Source of the DNA: Bacteroidota bacterium
Lineage (GTDB): Bacteria; Bacteroidota; Bacteroidia; AKYH767-A; 2013-40CM-41-45
Direction: 5' to 3'
Assembly: GCA_016720655.1 (NCBI GenBank)
Contig: JADKKE010000004.1
Coordinates: 62,001-126,000 of the forward strand
DNA length: 64,000 nucleotides
Part shown: positions 7,678-16,336 of the stretch, piece by piece
Numbering within the stretch: the first letter of the stretch is position 1
Layout of the letters: the number at the start of each line of letters is the position of its first letter
The notes under the pieces: generated by a model
The model's database searches: none
Seen by the model: the letters and a program-made list of their open reading frames with translations, nothing else
What the model was told of the DNA's origin: nothing
Translations under genes and position numbers: made by a program

Positions 7678-8205
7678 CTATTCAGATTTCGGTGCTTCTT
7701 TTGGTGCTTCAGTCTTTGAAGCCTCTGTTTTAGGAGCCTCTGGCTTCGGAGTTTCCACTTTTGGAGCCAGTCTAACCCTTACTGCATTTGTACCTTTTGG
7801 ACCCATTTCGGTTTCAAAAGTTACTTTATCATTTTCTTTGATGGAGTCAATCAGTCCATTGATATGCACGAAAATGCTTTCGCCACTTTCTTTGTCCTTG
7901 ATAAATCCGTAGCCTTTTTCTGTATTGAAGAAGGTGACATTTCCCTGGTGAATCGGATCCACATCCGCACGCCTTGCCACACCAATTTCAATGTCTTCGG
8001 CGTTAATAACCCTCTTTTTGGAAGGATCAGGTGGCGTAGAAGTAAGTCTTCCATTTTCATCGACATAAGCCAGCATGTCTTCAAAACTCCTGGCTCCTTG
8101 TGAATTAGCTTTCCTGTCTTCCTTCTTTTGTTCTTTTTCTTTACGTTTTTTCTGACGTTTTTTTTCTTTTTCTTTTTTACTGAATGTTTCTTGTGATTTG
8201 CTCAT
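7678..8205 (-). CDS. Cold-shock domain protein with charged N-terminal extension
   Basis: The 175-residue protein has three parts. Residues 1-37 are extremely rich in Lys, Glu and Arg (KKEKEKKRQKKRKEKEQKK) and probably bind nucleic acid or form a helix. Residues 84-147 or so are a cold-shock domain with RNP1-like GNVTFFNTEKGYGFIKD and RNP2-like ESIFVHING motifs. The C-terminal 25 residues are a low-complexity tail of PEAPKTEA-type repeats. Bacteroidota often carry this long form as a single-stranded nucleic acid binding protein or RNA chaperone. The leader upstream of the ATG contains a 7-bp hairpin (8231-8250) that might act in temperature-dependent expression, which is an inference. Confidence 0.88.
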   Translation of the reverse strand: MSKSQETFSKKEKEKKRQKKRKEKEQKKEDRKANSQGARSFEDMLAYVDENGRLTSTPPDPSKKRVINAEDIEIGVARRADVDPIHQGNVTFFNTEKGYGFIKDKESGESIFVHINGLIDSIKENDKVTFETEMGPKGTNAVRVRLAPKVETPKPEAPKTEASKTEAPKEAPKSE

Positions 8206-8595
8206 GTTGATGATTAAATTGTGACACCGGAATCAGCAGAGTAGCTGATTTTTTCTTATTTGCTTTGCAAGATACGCAGGATTCTTAAATAAGCAGGTGA
8301 AGGAAATCAGCAATTCGGGTGGAGATCAAAAAATCATTGAAATAGCTCTAAATTGTAGATTCGCCGGGAATATAAATTCAAATCAAAAAGTAAATGGATG
8401 CATTTCGGATCTTTTCACAGTGTATTCTGTGGTTTCCGGAGATTGTAGGATGATTTTGTGACCGCCTGAATTTCTGAATCGAATTCTTCGAATCAAATGC
8501 TTCAATCCAAAGAATAAATACTCCTGAGTACCCGGAAATACTTGTCTGTTTTTCGGTTGTACACTCCTTTTGCCCATTATAATTTTACAAAAAAA
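8206..8595. other. Divergent intergenic region between the cold-shock and ada genes
   Basis: This 390-base gap separates divergent genes. A hairpin AATCAGC-AGAGTA-GCTGATT (8231-8250) followed by TTTT on the plus strand lies in the cold-shock gene leader. The minus strand near 8265-8275 reads TATCTTGC, one step from the TAnnTTTG element. No open frame here is convincing. Confidence 0.4.
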
Positions 8596-9114
8596 ATGCT
8601 CAGTGAAGCTCAAATGTATAAAGCCCTTGTAGCCAAAGATGTTTCCTTTGAAGGAAGTTTTTTTGCAGCCGTTAAAACGACGGGTATTTTTTGCAGGCCT
8701 ACATGCAGGGCAAGGAAGCCGAAGAAGGAAAATGTTGAGTTTTACAAAACAACAAGGGAGGCTATCCTGCACGGCTATCGTCCTTGCAAAGTGTGCAATC
8801 CGCTGGAATTGCCGAATCAGACTCCGGAATACATCAAATTACTCTTGCACGAGTTGGGCTCAGATCCTTCTCTGAAGTTTAAAGATTGGGATTTGAGACA
8901 GAAAGGTGTTGACCCAAGCAAAATCAGAAGATGGTTCCTTCAACATCATGGAATTACATTTCATGCTTATCAGCGGATGCATAGAATAAATTCAGCATTT
9001 AAAAAGATCAGAGACGGAATGGATATCACCAACACAGCATTTGATGTGGGTTATGAATCTTTGAGTGGATTCAATGATTCGTTCAAATCTATTTTTGGCG
9101 TTTCACTATTTTAA
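8596..9114 (+). CDS. ada: Ada, N-terminal half: methylphosphotriester acceptor and AraC-type DNA-binding domain (interrupted)
   Basis: This part encodes the Ada zinc domain that takes a methyl group from DNA phosphotriesters: the four zinc cysteines are in GIFCRPTCRARKP and YRPCKVCNP. An AraC-type helix-turn-helix follows (GITFHAYQRMHRINSAFKKI, then TAFDVGYESLSGFNDSFK). ATG 8596 is preferred over a TTG at 8542 because homology begins just after it. The frame meets TAA at 9112-9114 and again at 9124-9126, then continues in the same frame as the methyltransferase half. Either nonsense decay or a pair of compensating homopolymer indels (one T too many at 9109-9112, one A too few at 9125-9127) explains this. 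A natural adaA/adaB split as in Bacillus is less likely, because the second half has no good start. Confidence 0.85.
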   Translation: MLSEAQMYKALVAKDVSFEGSFFAAVKTTGIFCRPTCRARKPKKENVEFYKTTREAILHGYRPCKVCNPLELPNQTPEYIKLLLHELGSDPSLKFKDWDLRQKGVDPSKIRRWFLQHHGITFHAYQRMHRINSAFKKIRDGMDITNTAFDVGYESLSGFNDSFKSIFGVSLF

Positions 9115-9168
9115 TCAAAGGTTTAAACGATTATCGATCTTAGCTGGATTGAAACATTTCTGGGAACA

Positions 9169-9633
9169 ATGTTTGCTTGTGCGGTGGAAGCTGGAGTATG
9201 TCTCCTTGAATTCAGCGATCGAAAAATGCTCGAAACGGAATTCAAATCCTTAGCAAGAATCTTGAATGCAACGATTGTACAAGGACACAACAGTCATTTT
9301 GAAACCTTAAAAATACAGTTGTCTGAATATTTTGATGGACACCGAAAACACTTTACGGTTCCATTGTATTCTCCCGGGACTGATTTTCAACGGCAAGTAT
9401 GGGATGAATTGAAAACGATCCCTTTTGGGTCGACTCGATCCTACCTTCAACAAGCCCGCCGACTCGGAAGACCGGAAGCTGTACGAGCTGTTGCAGCTGC
9501 AAATGGAATGAACCGGATTTCAGTGCTTGTGCCTTGTCATCGTGTGATTGGAAGTGATGGCCAGCTTACAGGATATGGAGGTGGATTGTGGAGAAAAAAA
9601 TGGCTGTTGGATCATGAAGAAAAAAACAAGTAA
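9169..9633 (+). CDS. ada: Ada, C-terminal half: O6-methylguanine-DNA methyltransferase domain (interrupted)
   Basis: The 154 residues hold the O6-alkylguanine-DNA methyltransferase fold with the acceptor cysteine in VPCHRVIGSDG, the Arg-rich recognition helix region RPEAVRAVAAANG, and the closing GYGGGLWRKKWLLDHE typical of Ada and Ogt. It repairs O6-methylguanine by irreversible transfer to its own cysteine. Homology continues upstream of ATG 9169 in the same frame (TIIDLSWIETFLGT, 9127-9168) up to a TAA at 9124-9126, so this ATG is probably internal and the true protein is one bifunctional Ada of about 345 residues. As written it lacks the first strand of its domain. Ada is both repair enzyme and activator of the adaptive response. 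Confidence 0.85.
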   Translation: MFACAVEAGVCLLEFSDRKMLETEFKSLARILNATIVQGHNSHFETLKIQLSEYFDGHRKHFTVPLYSPGTDFQRQVWDELKTIPFGSTRSYLQQARRLGRPEAVRAVAAANGMNRISVLVPCHRVIGSDGQLTGYGGGLWRKKWLLDHEEKNK

Positions 9634-9681
9634 TTAACCGGTAATTGTGTTAACGTTAAGCCTATAGGAATTTCTAAGAAG

Positions 9682-10818
9682 CTATTTTGATTTTAAATAC
9701 ACCTCTTTTATTTTCTCAATACAAAACATGATTTCTTCCATTGTATTGGTACGCCCCAGAGAAAAACGAATCGATGAATAAGCGATTTCATCGGAAGCTG
9801 ACATTGCTTTCAATACATGCGAAGGTTCAGGCAGAGCCGATGTGCATGCACTTCCGGTGGCAACCGCTATTTGGAATAAATCCTTAATGAAAGTGCTTGC
9901 TTGAATTCCGTGGAACGAAAGATTGCTCGTATTCGGTAGCCTTTGTCTGGTGTTTCCATTAATAGAAACACCGCCTAAATCAAGGAGATTTTGTTCAAGT
10001 GTTGTTCTTAACAAGGAAATATGCCGACTGTCATCCCACATTCTTTGTGCAGCGAGTGAACATGCTTTCCCAAATCCTGCAATTCCCGGAACATTAAGGG
10101 TGCCACTGCGCATCCCGCGTTCATGTCCCCCGCCATCAATTTGTGCACGGATTTTTACCCTTGGATTTTTGCGACGAACATACAATGCTCCGCAACCTTT
10201 GGGGCCATACAGTTTGTGGGCAGAAAAAGGAAGTAAATCGATTCCATCTTCATTCACATCGACCCTTATTTTCCCGCAGGCTTGTGTAGCATCGCTCATA
10301 AACAACGTTCCTTTTGCATGAGATATCTCTGAGAGTTGTTTTACATTCTGAATAACACCGGTTTCATTGTTGGCATAAAGCACGGAAACAAGAATTGTCT
10401 GCTCGTCAATAAATTTGTTCAATTCTTCAGGATCAAGCAGGCCATCCGGTTGAACAGGCAACATTGTGATTTTCGCACCCAATGATTCAAGATGGGAACA
10501 AGTGTCCAATACAGCTCTATGCTCTGTCGCTGTAATGATGATGTGCTTCCCTTTGTTTTGATGAGTTTCAAAAACGCCTTTCATGCCGAGATTGATTGCT
10601 TCTGTCGCTCCGGATGTAAAAACAATTTCCTGTTCCTCGGCATTGATCAGCATGGCAACCTGTTTTCGTGCATCTTCAACTGCCTGTTCTGCCACCCAGC
10701 CGAAAGAATGAGTTCTGCTCGCGGCATTTCCATACTGTTCAGTAAAATACGGCAACATACACTGAAGAACTTCGGGATCAACCGGAGTTGTAGAATTATG
10801 GTCGAAGTAAATTTGCAT
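9682..10818 (-). CDS. iscS: Cysteine desulfurase, IscS/NifS type
   Basis: The 378-residue PLP enzyme removes sulfur from cysteine and delivers it as a persulfide for iron-sulfur clusters and thiolated cofactors. Visible landmarks are the PLP lysine Lys202 in FSAHKLYGPKG, His100 in TATEH, the SDATQACGK block, the RSGTLNVPG motif and the active-site Cys325 in ATGSACTSA, followed by the SSIRFSLGR signature. The arrangement is that of group I enzymes (IscS, NifS). It is monocistronic here, with no iscU or iscA beside it. Two different tandem repeats lie just upstream of its start, so its promoter is close to or within repeat DNA. Confidence 0.93.
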   Translation of the reverse strand: MQIYFDHNSTTPVDPEVLQCMLPYFTEQYGNAASRTHSFGWVAEQAVEDARKQVAMLINAEEQEIVFTSGATEAINLGMKGVFETHQNKGKHIIITATEHRAVLDTCSHLESLGAKITMLPVQPDGLLDPEELNKFIDEQTILVSVLYANNETGVIQNVKQLSEISHAKGTLFMSDATQACGKIRVDVNEDGIDLLPFSAHKLYGPKGCGALYVRRKNPRVKIRAQIDGGGHERGMRSGTLNVPGIAGFGKACSLAAQRMWDDSRHISLLRTTLEQNLLDLGGVSINGNTRQRLPNTSNLSFHGIQASTFIKDLFQIAVATGSACTSALPEPSHVLKAMSASDEIAYSSIRFSLGRTNTMEEIMFCIEKIKEVYLKSK

Positions 10819-10844
10819 TTTAATTTTGAAGTCTTTGTTAGTTG

Positions 10845-10886
10845 TTGGTGCTTGGTGCTTGGTGCTTGGTGCTTGGTGGTTAGTGG
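10845..10886. repeat. Heptanucleotide tandem repeat (TTGGTGC)
   Basis: Four exact copies of TTGGTGC (10845-10872) are followed by two degenerate copies, TTGGTGG and TTAGTGG. It lies 27 bases upstream of the iscS start codon, inside its likely leader or promoter. Copy number is likely to vary between strains. Confidence 0.9.
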
Positions 10887-10994
10887 TATCAAAGGTCTTC
10901 TTTCAATATTGTTATTTCAAGAGATAATTTGAATACCATGTTTTTTAAAATCATCTACATAAAAATTAATCCTGTCATCTATCAATTTCCGATT

Positions 10995-11114
10995 CCAATA
11001 ACCCAATAACCCAATAACCCAATAACCCAATAACCCAATAACCCAATAACCCAATAACCCAATAACCCAATAACCCAATAACCCAATAACATAATAACCC
11101 ATTAACCCATTACC
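10995..11114. repeat. Octanucleotide tandem repeat (CCAATAAC), about 15 copies
   Basis: Twelve perfect head-to-tail copies of CCAATAAC occupy 10995-11090, followed by three degenerate copies to 11114. It lies between iscS (minus) and the VIT-family gene (plus), in the shared upstream region. With no spacers it is a microsatellite and not a CRISPR array. Confidence 0.95.
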
Positions 11115-11146
11115 TCACCAAACAATTCCCGTCCTCAGAATTTTCC

Positions 11147-11154
11147 TACTTTTG
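11147..11154 (+). promoter_or_regulatory. -7 element for the VIT-family transporter gene
   Basis: TACTTTTG matches TAnnTTTG and lies 12 bases before ATG 11167, which would place the transcript start within a few bases of the start codon. This argues against the in-frame TTG at 11152 as a translation start. Confidence 0.55.
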
Positions 11155-11166
11155 AAAAAAAAAGAA

Positions 11167-11877
11167 ATGTCATCAGCAGTTGGTCATCATCATTCGCACA
11201 AAGAGGAACATTTTGAACAGTCGGATGCTGTCAGGGATATTGTGATTGGTATGTCAGATGGTTTGACGGTTCCTTTTGCATTGGCAGCCGGGCTAAGCAG
11301 TGCAGTTTCAAGCAATGCGATAATAGTTACTGCAGGATTTGCAGAAATTATTGCTGGTTCGATTGCGATGGGACTGGGAGGGTACCTTGCTGGTAAAACT
11401 GAAATCGAACATTACGATTCTGAACTTGCTCGTGAATACAGGGAAATAAAGACACATTACGAGACTGAGCGGAGAGAAGTGAAGGAGATTTTCGGAAATT
11501 ATGGCTTATCACCGGAGTCTCAAGAGGTGATAATGAATGAAATGGAGAAAGATCCGGATAAATGGGTCGAATTTATGATGAGGTTTGAATTAGGGCTTGA
11601 TAAACCGGATATCCGCAGGGCCAGACAAAGCGCAAGAAATATTGGTCTGGCATATATAATCGGAGGGATTGTCCCTTTATCAGCTTATATAATTACCGAT
11701 ACTCCGGAAAAAGGTTTGGTTATATCTGCCATCATTACAGTCATTTGTCTCATGTTTTTTGGATACTTTAAAAGTAAAGTAACCGGCCAACAACCCATCA
11801 AGGGAGCACTAAATACAACGATGATCGGATTGCTTGCGGCAGCAGCGGCTTACTTTTTCGCCAAACTTTTAAGTTGA
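11167..11877 (+). CDS. VIT1/CCC1 family iron/manganese transporter
   Basis: The protein (236 residues from ATG 11167) matches the vacuolar iron transporter family, which moves Fe2+ or Mn2+ across membranes by proton antiport. It has a histidine-rich N-terminus (HHHSHKEEH), then RDIVIGMSDGLTVPFALAAG, the signature of the first membrane helix with its metal-path Asp, a second helix region AEIIAGSIAMGLGGYLAGK, a cytoplasmic Glu-rich helical domain (about residues 80-150) that in this family binds metal, and three C-terminal hydrophobic segments. It sits at the inner membrane and probably exports excess iron. No Fur-like box is evident. It is monocistronic. Confidence 0.9.
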   Translation: MSSAVGHHHSHKEEHFEQSDAVRDIVIGMSDGLTVPFALAAGLSSAVSSNAIIVTAGFAEIIAGSIAMGLGGYLAGKTEIEHYDSELAREYREIKTHYETERREVKEIFGNYGLSPESQEVIMNEMEKDPDKWVEFMMRFELGLDKPDIRRARQSARNIGLAYIIGGIVPLSAYIITDTPEKGLVISAIITVICLMFFGYFKSKVTGQQPIKGALNTTMIGLLAAAAAYFFAKLLS

Positions 11878-11977
11878 TTCACCCAAGCTAATTGTGCATC
11901 AACATATTAAATGGAGAATTCACCAAGATTTACAATGATTTTACCTTTATTTAATAGATAAGTTCATCTCTATTGCC

Positions 11978-11985
11978 TATTTTTG
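11978..11985 (+). promoter_or_regulatory. -7 element for the large beta-helix protein gene
   Basis: TATTTTTG matches TAnnTTTG and lies 44 bases before ATG 12030. The other 140 bases of this gap hold nothing else I can support. Confidence 0.45.
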
Positions 11986-12029
11986 AAGATTCGAAACACA
12001 GCTAATTTCGGTTTTTACAAATAATCTGA

Positions 12030-15000
12030 ATGATTAGAACGATTTTCAATCGGTCACAAATAAAGTTTTTCATCTTTATCTGCGGCCTGTTTTTTTCTTT
12101 AACATCGTCCGGACAAAACGTTACGGTTGCGGGTGCGAACCCATTGACTCCAAACGGAACTTTTGCAACATTGAATGCCGCATTCACTGCAATCAATGCG
12201 AGAGCACAGAATGCGCTGAACATTACCATCACGATTACGAACAATACAACTGAATTAGTCTCAGCGAATCTCAACCAAAGTTCAGGACCCTGGACTTCAC
12301 TTACCATTCAGCCGGCAGGACTGCGAACGATCACAGGAGCAATCACGGGTCCTTTGATCAATTTAAACGGTGCAGACAACGTTACAATTAATGGATTGAA
12401 TGCCGGAGGGAATACGCTCACGCTTTCAAATACCAGCACTTCAAACCAGGCAGCAACAATAAAATTCGTACTTGATGCGACGAATAATCTGGTCACAAAT
12501 TGTACGATTCTGGGTTCATCTCTTGGTATTTTCAGTGCAGCGGCAGATGGTGCTGTAATATGGTTTTCCAATGCCAGTGTTGCTGCAGGGAATGACAATA
12601 ATACGATATCGAATAACGACCTTGGTCCTGCAGGAGCAAACCTTCCAGGAATATATATCAAAAGTCATTGTACGTCCGCAGGAAAAGATAACAGTAACAT
12701 AACAATTACCGGAAACAGGATTCACGACTATTATTCATCCGGACAAATGAGTGCAGGAGTGTATGCATTTACAGGAAGTTCCGGCTGGACCATCACGAAT
12801 AACCGGATTTATCAAACCAATACATTGTCATTGAATGTGAGTGGCAATCCTTATCCGGCGAATACATACAGTGCAATTGTAATTAAAGCAGGGAACGGGT
12901 ATACGATTACCGGAAACTATTGTGGATTTGCAAATGCTGCAGGAACGGGATTTACTGTCATTACAAATACCGTATCCAATTTTGCAGGATCTGTCCAGGT
13001 TATCATTATCAATACAGTTGCAGGCGCAACTTCGACGGTTTCGAACAATATTATCGGTGGCTTTGATCTCACTTCGAGTCGTTCATCGGGTACAGCGGGT
13101 ACAGGGATATTCTATGGGATTTATGTGGAGAACGGTTCGACTACAGTTTCTAACAATGTAATCGGTGCTGTATCAGGGACCAACAGCATAGTAATCAAAT
13201 CTACCAACAATTCTGTTTTCACTGCCTTTGCTCCTGCATTTGGAATTTATCTGGCAGGAAATATTGGAGCTGAAACAGTTACAGGGAATACAATTGGTGG
13301 AATTTCATTTCTTTTCCCTTCACCGAACCCTACAAATGGTGACAGAGTGGGGTTTGCTGGAATTTATAACAGCTCTTCCGGGGGACTCATAAGCATCACC
13401 GGTAATACAATTGGAAATTCAACAGCGAATAACATTACATCTGTTCATCGATTTGGGAATGTTGTTGGAATTCACAACACAGTTTCCTTGTTTGCTGTTA
13501 ACATCTCCAATAATACTATACAGAATATTACGGTTAGTGCAGCAAATACAGGGGTTGATGAACAAGCTTCAATTGTTGGGATATTGGATATTCCTATCGC
13601 CGGGGCAGCCGCCACTACAATTGCCCAAAATACAATTACTGCTTTGTCGAACACTGCTGCCAGCGGTGCAATTCAGGTTCGTGGAATTTTTTGTAAAGGC
13701 GGGGCATCCAATATCAGTACAGTTGACAAAAATAAAATCAGTGCTTTGAATATTGCCAGTTCAACAAATACATCTTCCATTGCCGGGCTTACAATGAAAA
13801 ATGTAAATCAGGTGAATGCGTATAATAATTTCATTAGTCTGGGCTCCGGTCTATCGAATGAGCTTGTCATCAATGGAATCGAGCATGTGAATGGTGCGGG
13901 ATATGTGTATTTCAATTCTGTGAGAATTCTTGGAACAGCAAGTGGATCCGCAAATACATATGCTTTTAATTACAATACATCCTCGACATTTTTATCGATT
14001 AAGAATACAATCTTGTACAATGAACGTACAGGAGGATCAGGAAAGCATTATGCGATACGAATGCAGGGAAGTTCTTCGCCGGCTTATACTGCAGCCCAGG
14101 GAACCAATAATCTATTGTATACTACTGCCGCACCTTTGGCAAACTATGCCGGACTGGATTGCGCAACACTTGCGTTGTGGAATGCAAATTGTGGCGGAGG
14201 TGATCCTGTGACGGCGTCCAAAACAGCTACTGTCGTTTTTACTTCCGCAACGGATTTGCACACAGCGGATTTTAATGTTCGCAATGCAGGGATTTCGCTT
14301 TCGCCAACGGTTGTAGATGATATTGATCTGTTTGTTCGCCCAAGCTGCGTGGATATCGGTGCGGATGAATTTGATCCGGGCAGCATTGCGGGAACGACCT
14401 ATACTTGGCTTGGTTCCGTAGATGACAAATGGTGTGAAGCATGCAATTGGGACCGGGAAACAGTTCCACCGTCAACTGCCGATGTGCTCATCAAAGATGA
14501 TCGTCCGCATTATCCTTTGTTGCAAGCGGGTGCAGGATGTGGAAATGTTACGGTGAACGATTTTACTGTTCAACAAAATGCAACTCCTGCAAAAAGTGCG
14601 CTCATTGATCTTGCTACGTATACGTTAACTGTAACCGGTGATGTAACAATCAACGGGAGCTGTAATTGCACAGGAGCTAGTGCAGGTGGTCTGATAACAG
14701 AAGGATTGATTGATGTTGCGAGTACTACGCAACAACAAATTCTCGATATTCGGAATGCGAGTGGAAATTTCCCCGGCCAAATCTGCAGATTAAGAATTAA
14801 TAAAACACAACCTACCGGCGTTGCATCCAATCGGCATGAAGCAATTCTGAAAGGCAACCTGAATATTCTCTATTCACTCGATTTTGCAAATGGTGTGCTG
14901 TTATCGCGCAACGGAGCAACCTATGATGCAGATGAGAACACCGGTGTAAATTTCAAGACAATAAATATATTGAATGATGATCCTGCTTCGGTTACGCGGC

Positions 15001-16286
15001 AAACAATTGGTGCTCAGAATACCCGCAATGGCTTTTTTGAAGGAAGACTGAACCGAAAAATCATCAACGTTGGAACAAAAAATGAATACCTCTATCCATT
15101 AGGTTTCAGAACAACAGGCGGCACAGGAGTCTTGGGCGATTATTCTTATTGCCCTTCACTGGTTCAGTTTGCTTCGTCAACGAATAACAATTATCTCGTC
15201 GGAACCTATCTGAACAACAATAACAATTTTGTTGTGGACGGTGTGTTCATTGGGAATACAGGTCATGGTTGTGGAAATCCTTTTGAAATAGATGATCAGG
15301 GAGGGCAAACAGCTACTACCTGTCTGAATCATGAGATTGATCTTGTGGGTGATTTTTACTGGGATTTTCAGGAAAATAATGGTGCAAATGCAACTGGTGA
15401 TCCAGCTATTTTTCCGGGCGCTTTGGGTCCGGTTGATTACAGTATTGAATGTGCAGGAGATGGTTTTAATCTTCAGGCAATGGATGGATTGACAGGATCA
15501 GAATTGCGACTATTAAAGCGCCCGAGTGTGGCTGTTCCGGATAGTACAGGACAAGGCGCATGGGTCACTATCGCCGGTGTTCATAACGGAATTGATATTA
15601 GTCTGAATCCTGGAATTGCGCTCTATTCAATTGCTGCAGCCAATTTGCAAGGTGCACGCCGTGATGATCTCACTTCTTTCAGTGGATTTGCAGGAGCAGG
15701 AAATGGACCATCACCGCTTCCGGTCGAACTGCTTTATTTCAGTGCAGAAAAGAGTGGAAAATCATCGGTCTTGTGCACATGGGCAACATCATCAGAAATC
15801 AACAATGATTATTTCGAGGTATATGCAGCCCGTGAACTGGCTGGAGTATTCGGATATACAAAAATTGCATTTGTGACAGGGCATGGGACAACATCCGAAC
15901 AGAATACCTATTCTATTGTTGATGATCAGCCGGTTCAGGGTAAGAATTATTATAAACTCCGTCAGGTAGATTTCGACGGACAGTCAAAAGAATCAGAAGC
16001 TGTTGTGGTGTTGTTCAATTCCGGAAAGAACTTTGAACTGATAGCAGTATCTCCAAATCCATTCAGTGAAAATCCGCATTTGTACTTGCAGGCAAATGAA
16101 GCAGGCAAGCTTGTTGTTCAGGTTGAGAATTCAATTGGACAATTGATCGTGAAGGAAGAACATTATCTGAATCGCGGAAGTCGTACGTTGGATTTGGCAT
16201 TGCCTTCAACTTTGTCGTCAGGAATTTATTTTGTGCACTTGCTTTTTGATGGAGAACAGTTTGTGACCAAGTTGGTGAAGAAATAG
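12030..16286 (+). CDS. Large secreted parallel beta-helix protein with type IX sorting domain
   Basis: The 1418-residue protein begins with a signal peptide (hydrophobic KFFIFICGLFFSLTSSG, cleavage near residue 29). Residues of about 90-780 contain many short turns of the form NxIxxITVS or GNTIGG, rich in Asn, Ile, Thr and Gly, that indicate a right-handed parallel beta-helix, closed by a CVDIGADEFDP segment of the kind that often ends such helices. After a variable middle part comes LPVELLYFSAEKSG with a fibronectin-like segment, then a type A type IX sorting domain (VSPNPFSENPHLYL to GIYFVHLLFDGEQF). It is inferred to be a cell-surface or released protein; beta-helix proteins often bind or cut polysaccharides, but no catalytic residues are recognised, so an adhesin is equally likely. 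Confidence 0.88.
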   Translation: MIRTIFNRSQIKFFIFICGLFFSLTSSGQNVTVAGANPLTPNGTFATLNAAFTAINARAQNALNITITITNNTTELVSANLNQSSGPWTSLTIQPAGLRTITGAITGPLINLNGADNVTINGLNAGGNTLTLSNTSTSNQAATIKFVLDATNNLVTNCTILGSSLGIFSAAADGAVIWFSNASVAAGNDNNTISNNDLGPAGANLPGIYIKSHCTSAGKDNSNITITGNRIHDYYSSGQMSAGVYAFTGSSGWTITNNRIYQTNTLSLNVSGNPYPANTYSAIVIKAGNGYTITGNYCGFANAAGTGFTVITNTVSNFAGSVQVIIINTVAGATSTVSNNIIGGFDLTSSRSSGTAGTGIFYGIYVENGSTTVSNNVIGAVSGTNSIVIKSTNNSVFTAFAPAFGIYLAGNIGAETVTGNTIGGISFLFPSPNPTNGDRVGFAGIYNSSSGGLISITGNTIGNSTANNITSVHRFGNVVGIHNTVSLFAVNISNNTIQNITVSAANTGVDEQASIVGILDIPIAGAAATTIAQNTITALSNTAASGAIQVRGIFCKGGASNISTVDKNKISALNIASSTNTSSIAGLTMKNVNQVNAYNNFISLGSGLSNELVINGIEHVNGAGYVYFNSVRILGTASGSANTYAFNYNTSSTFLSIKNTILYNERTGGSGKHYAIRMQGSSSPAYTAAQGTNNLLYTTAAPLANYAGLDCATLALWNANCGGGDPVTASKTATVVFTSATDLHTADFNVRNAGISLSPTVVDDIDLFVRPSCVDIGADEFDPGSIAGTTYTWLGSVDDKWCEACNWDRETVPPSTADVLIKDDRPHYPLLQAGAGCGNVTVNDFTVQQNATPAKSALIDLATYTLTVTGDVTINGSCNCTGASAGGLITEGLIDVASTTQQQILDIRNASGNFPGQICRLRINKTQPTGVASNRHEAILKGNLNILYSLDFANGVLLSRNGATYDADENTGVNFKTINILNDDPASVTRQTIGAQNTRNGFFEGRLNRKIINVGTKNEYLYPLGFRTTGGTGVLGDYSYCPSLVQFASSTNNNYLVGTYLNNNNNFVVDGVFIGNTGHGCGNPFEIDDQGGQTATTCLNHEIDLVGDFYWDFQENNGANATGDPAIFPGALGPVDYSIECAGDGFNLQAMDGLTGSELRLLKRPSVAVPDSTGQGAWVTIAGVHNGIDISLNPGIALYSIAAANLQGARRDDLTSFSGFAGAGNGPSPLPVELLYFSAEKSGKSSVLCTWATSSEINNDYFEVYAARELAGVFGYTKIAFVTGHGTTSEQNTYSIVDDQPVQGKNYYKLRQVDFDGQSKESEAVVVLFNSGKNFELIAVSPNPFSENPHLYLQANEAGKLVVQVENSIGQLIVKEEHYLNRGSRTLDLALPSTLSSGIYFVHLLFDGEQFVTKLVKK

Positions 16287-16336
16287 TCTTTTCTTTTTTT
16301 TGTACCTTCCTCCCTCTAAATTTCAGACTATATCGT

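Noticed and set aside
10917..11102. Minus-strand frame coding a YWVIGLLG repeat protein
   Set aside because: It is only the translation of the 8-bp microsatellite, and has no supported start or family.
10995..11114. Possible CRISPR array
   Set aside because: Units are 8 bp and contiguous with no spacers; no cas genes are present.
11152..11154. TTG start for the VIT-family gene (likewise TTG 32435)
   Set aside because: Both TTG codons are part of exact TAnnTTTG promoter elements; an ATG follows at once.
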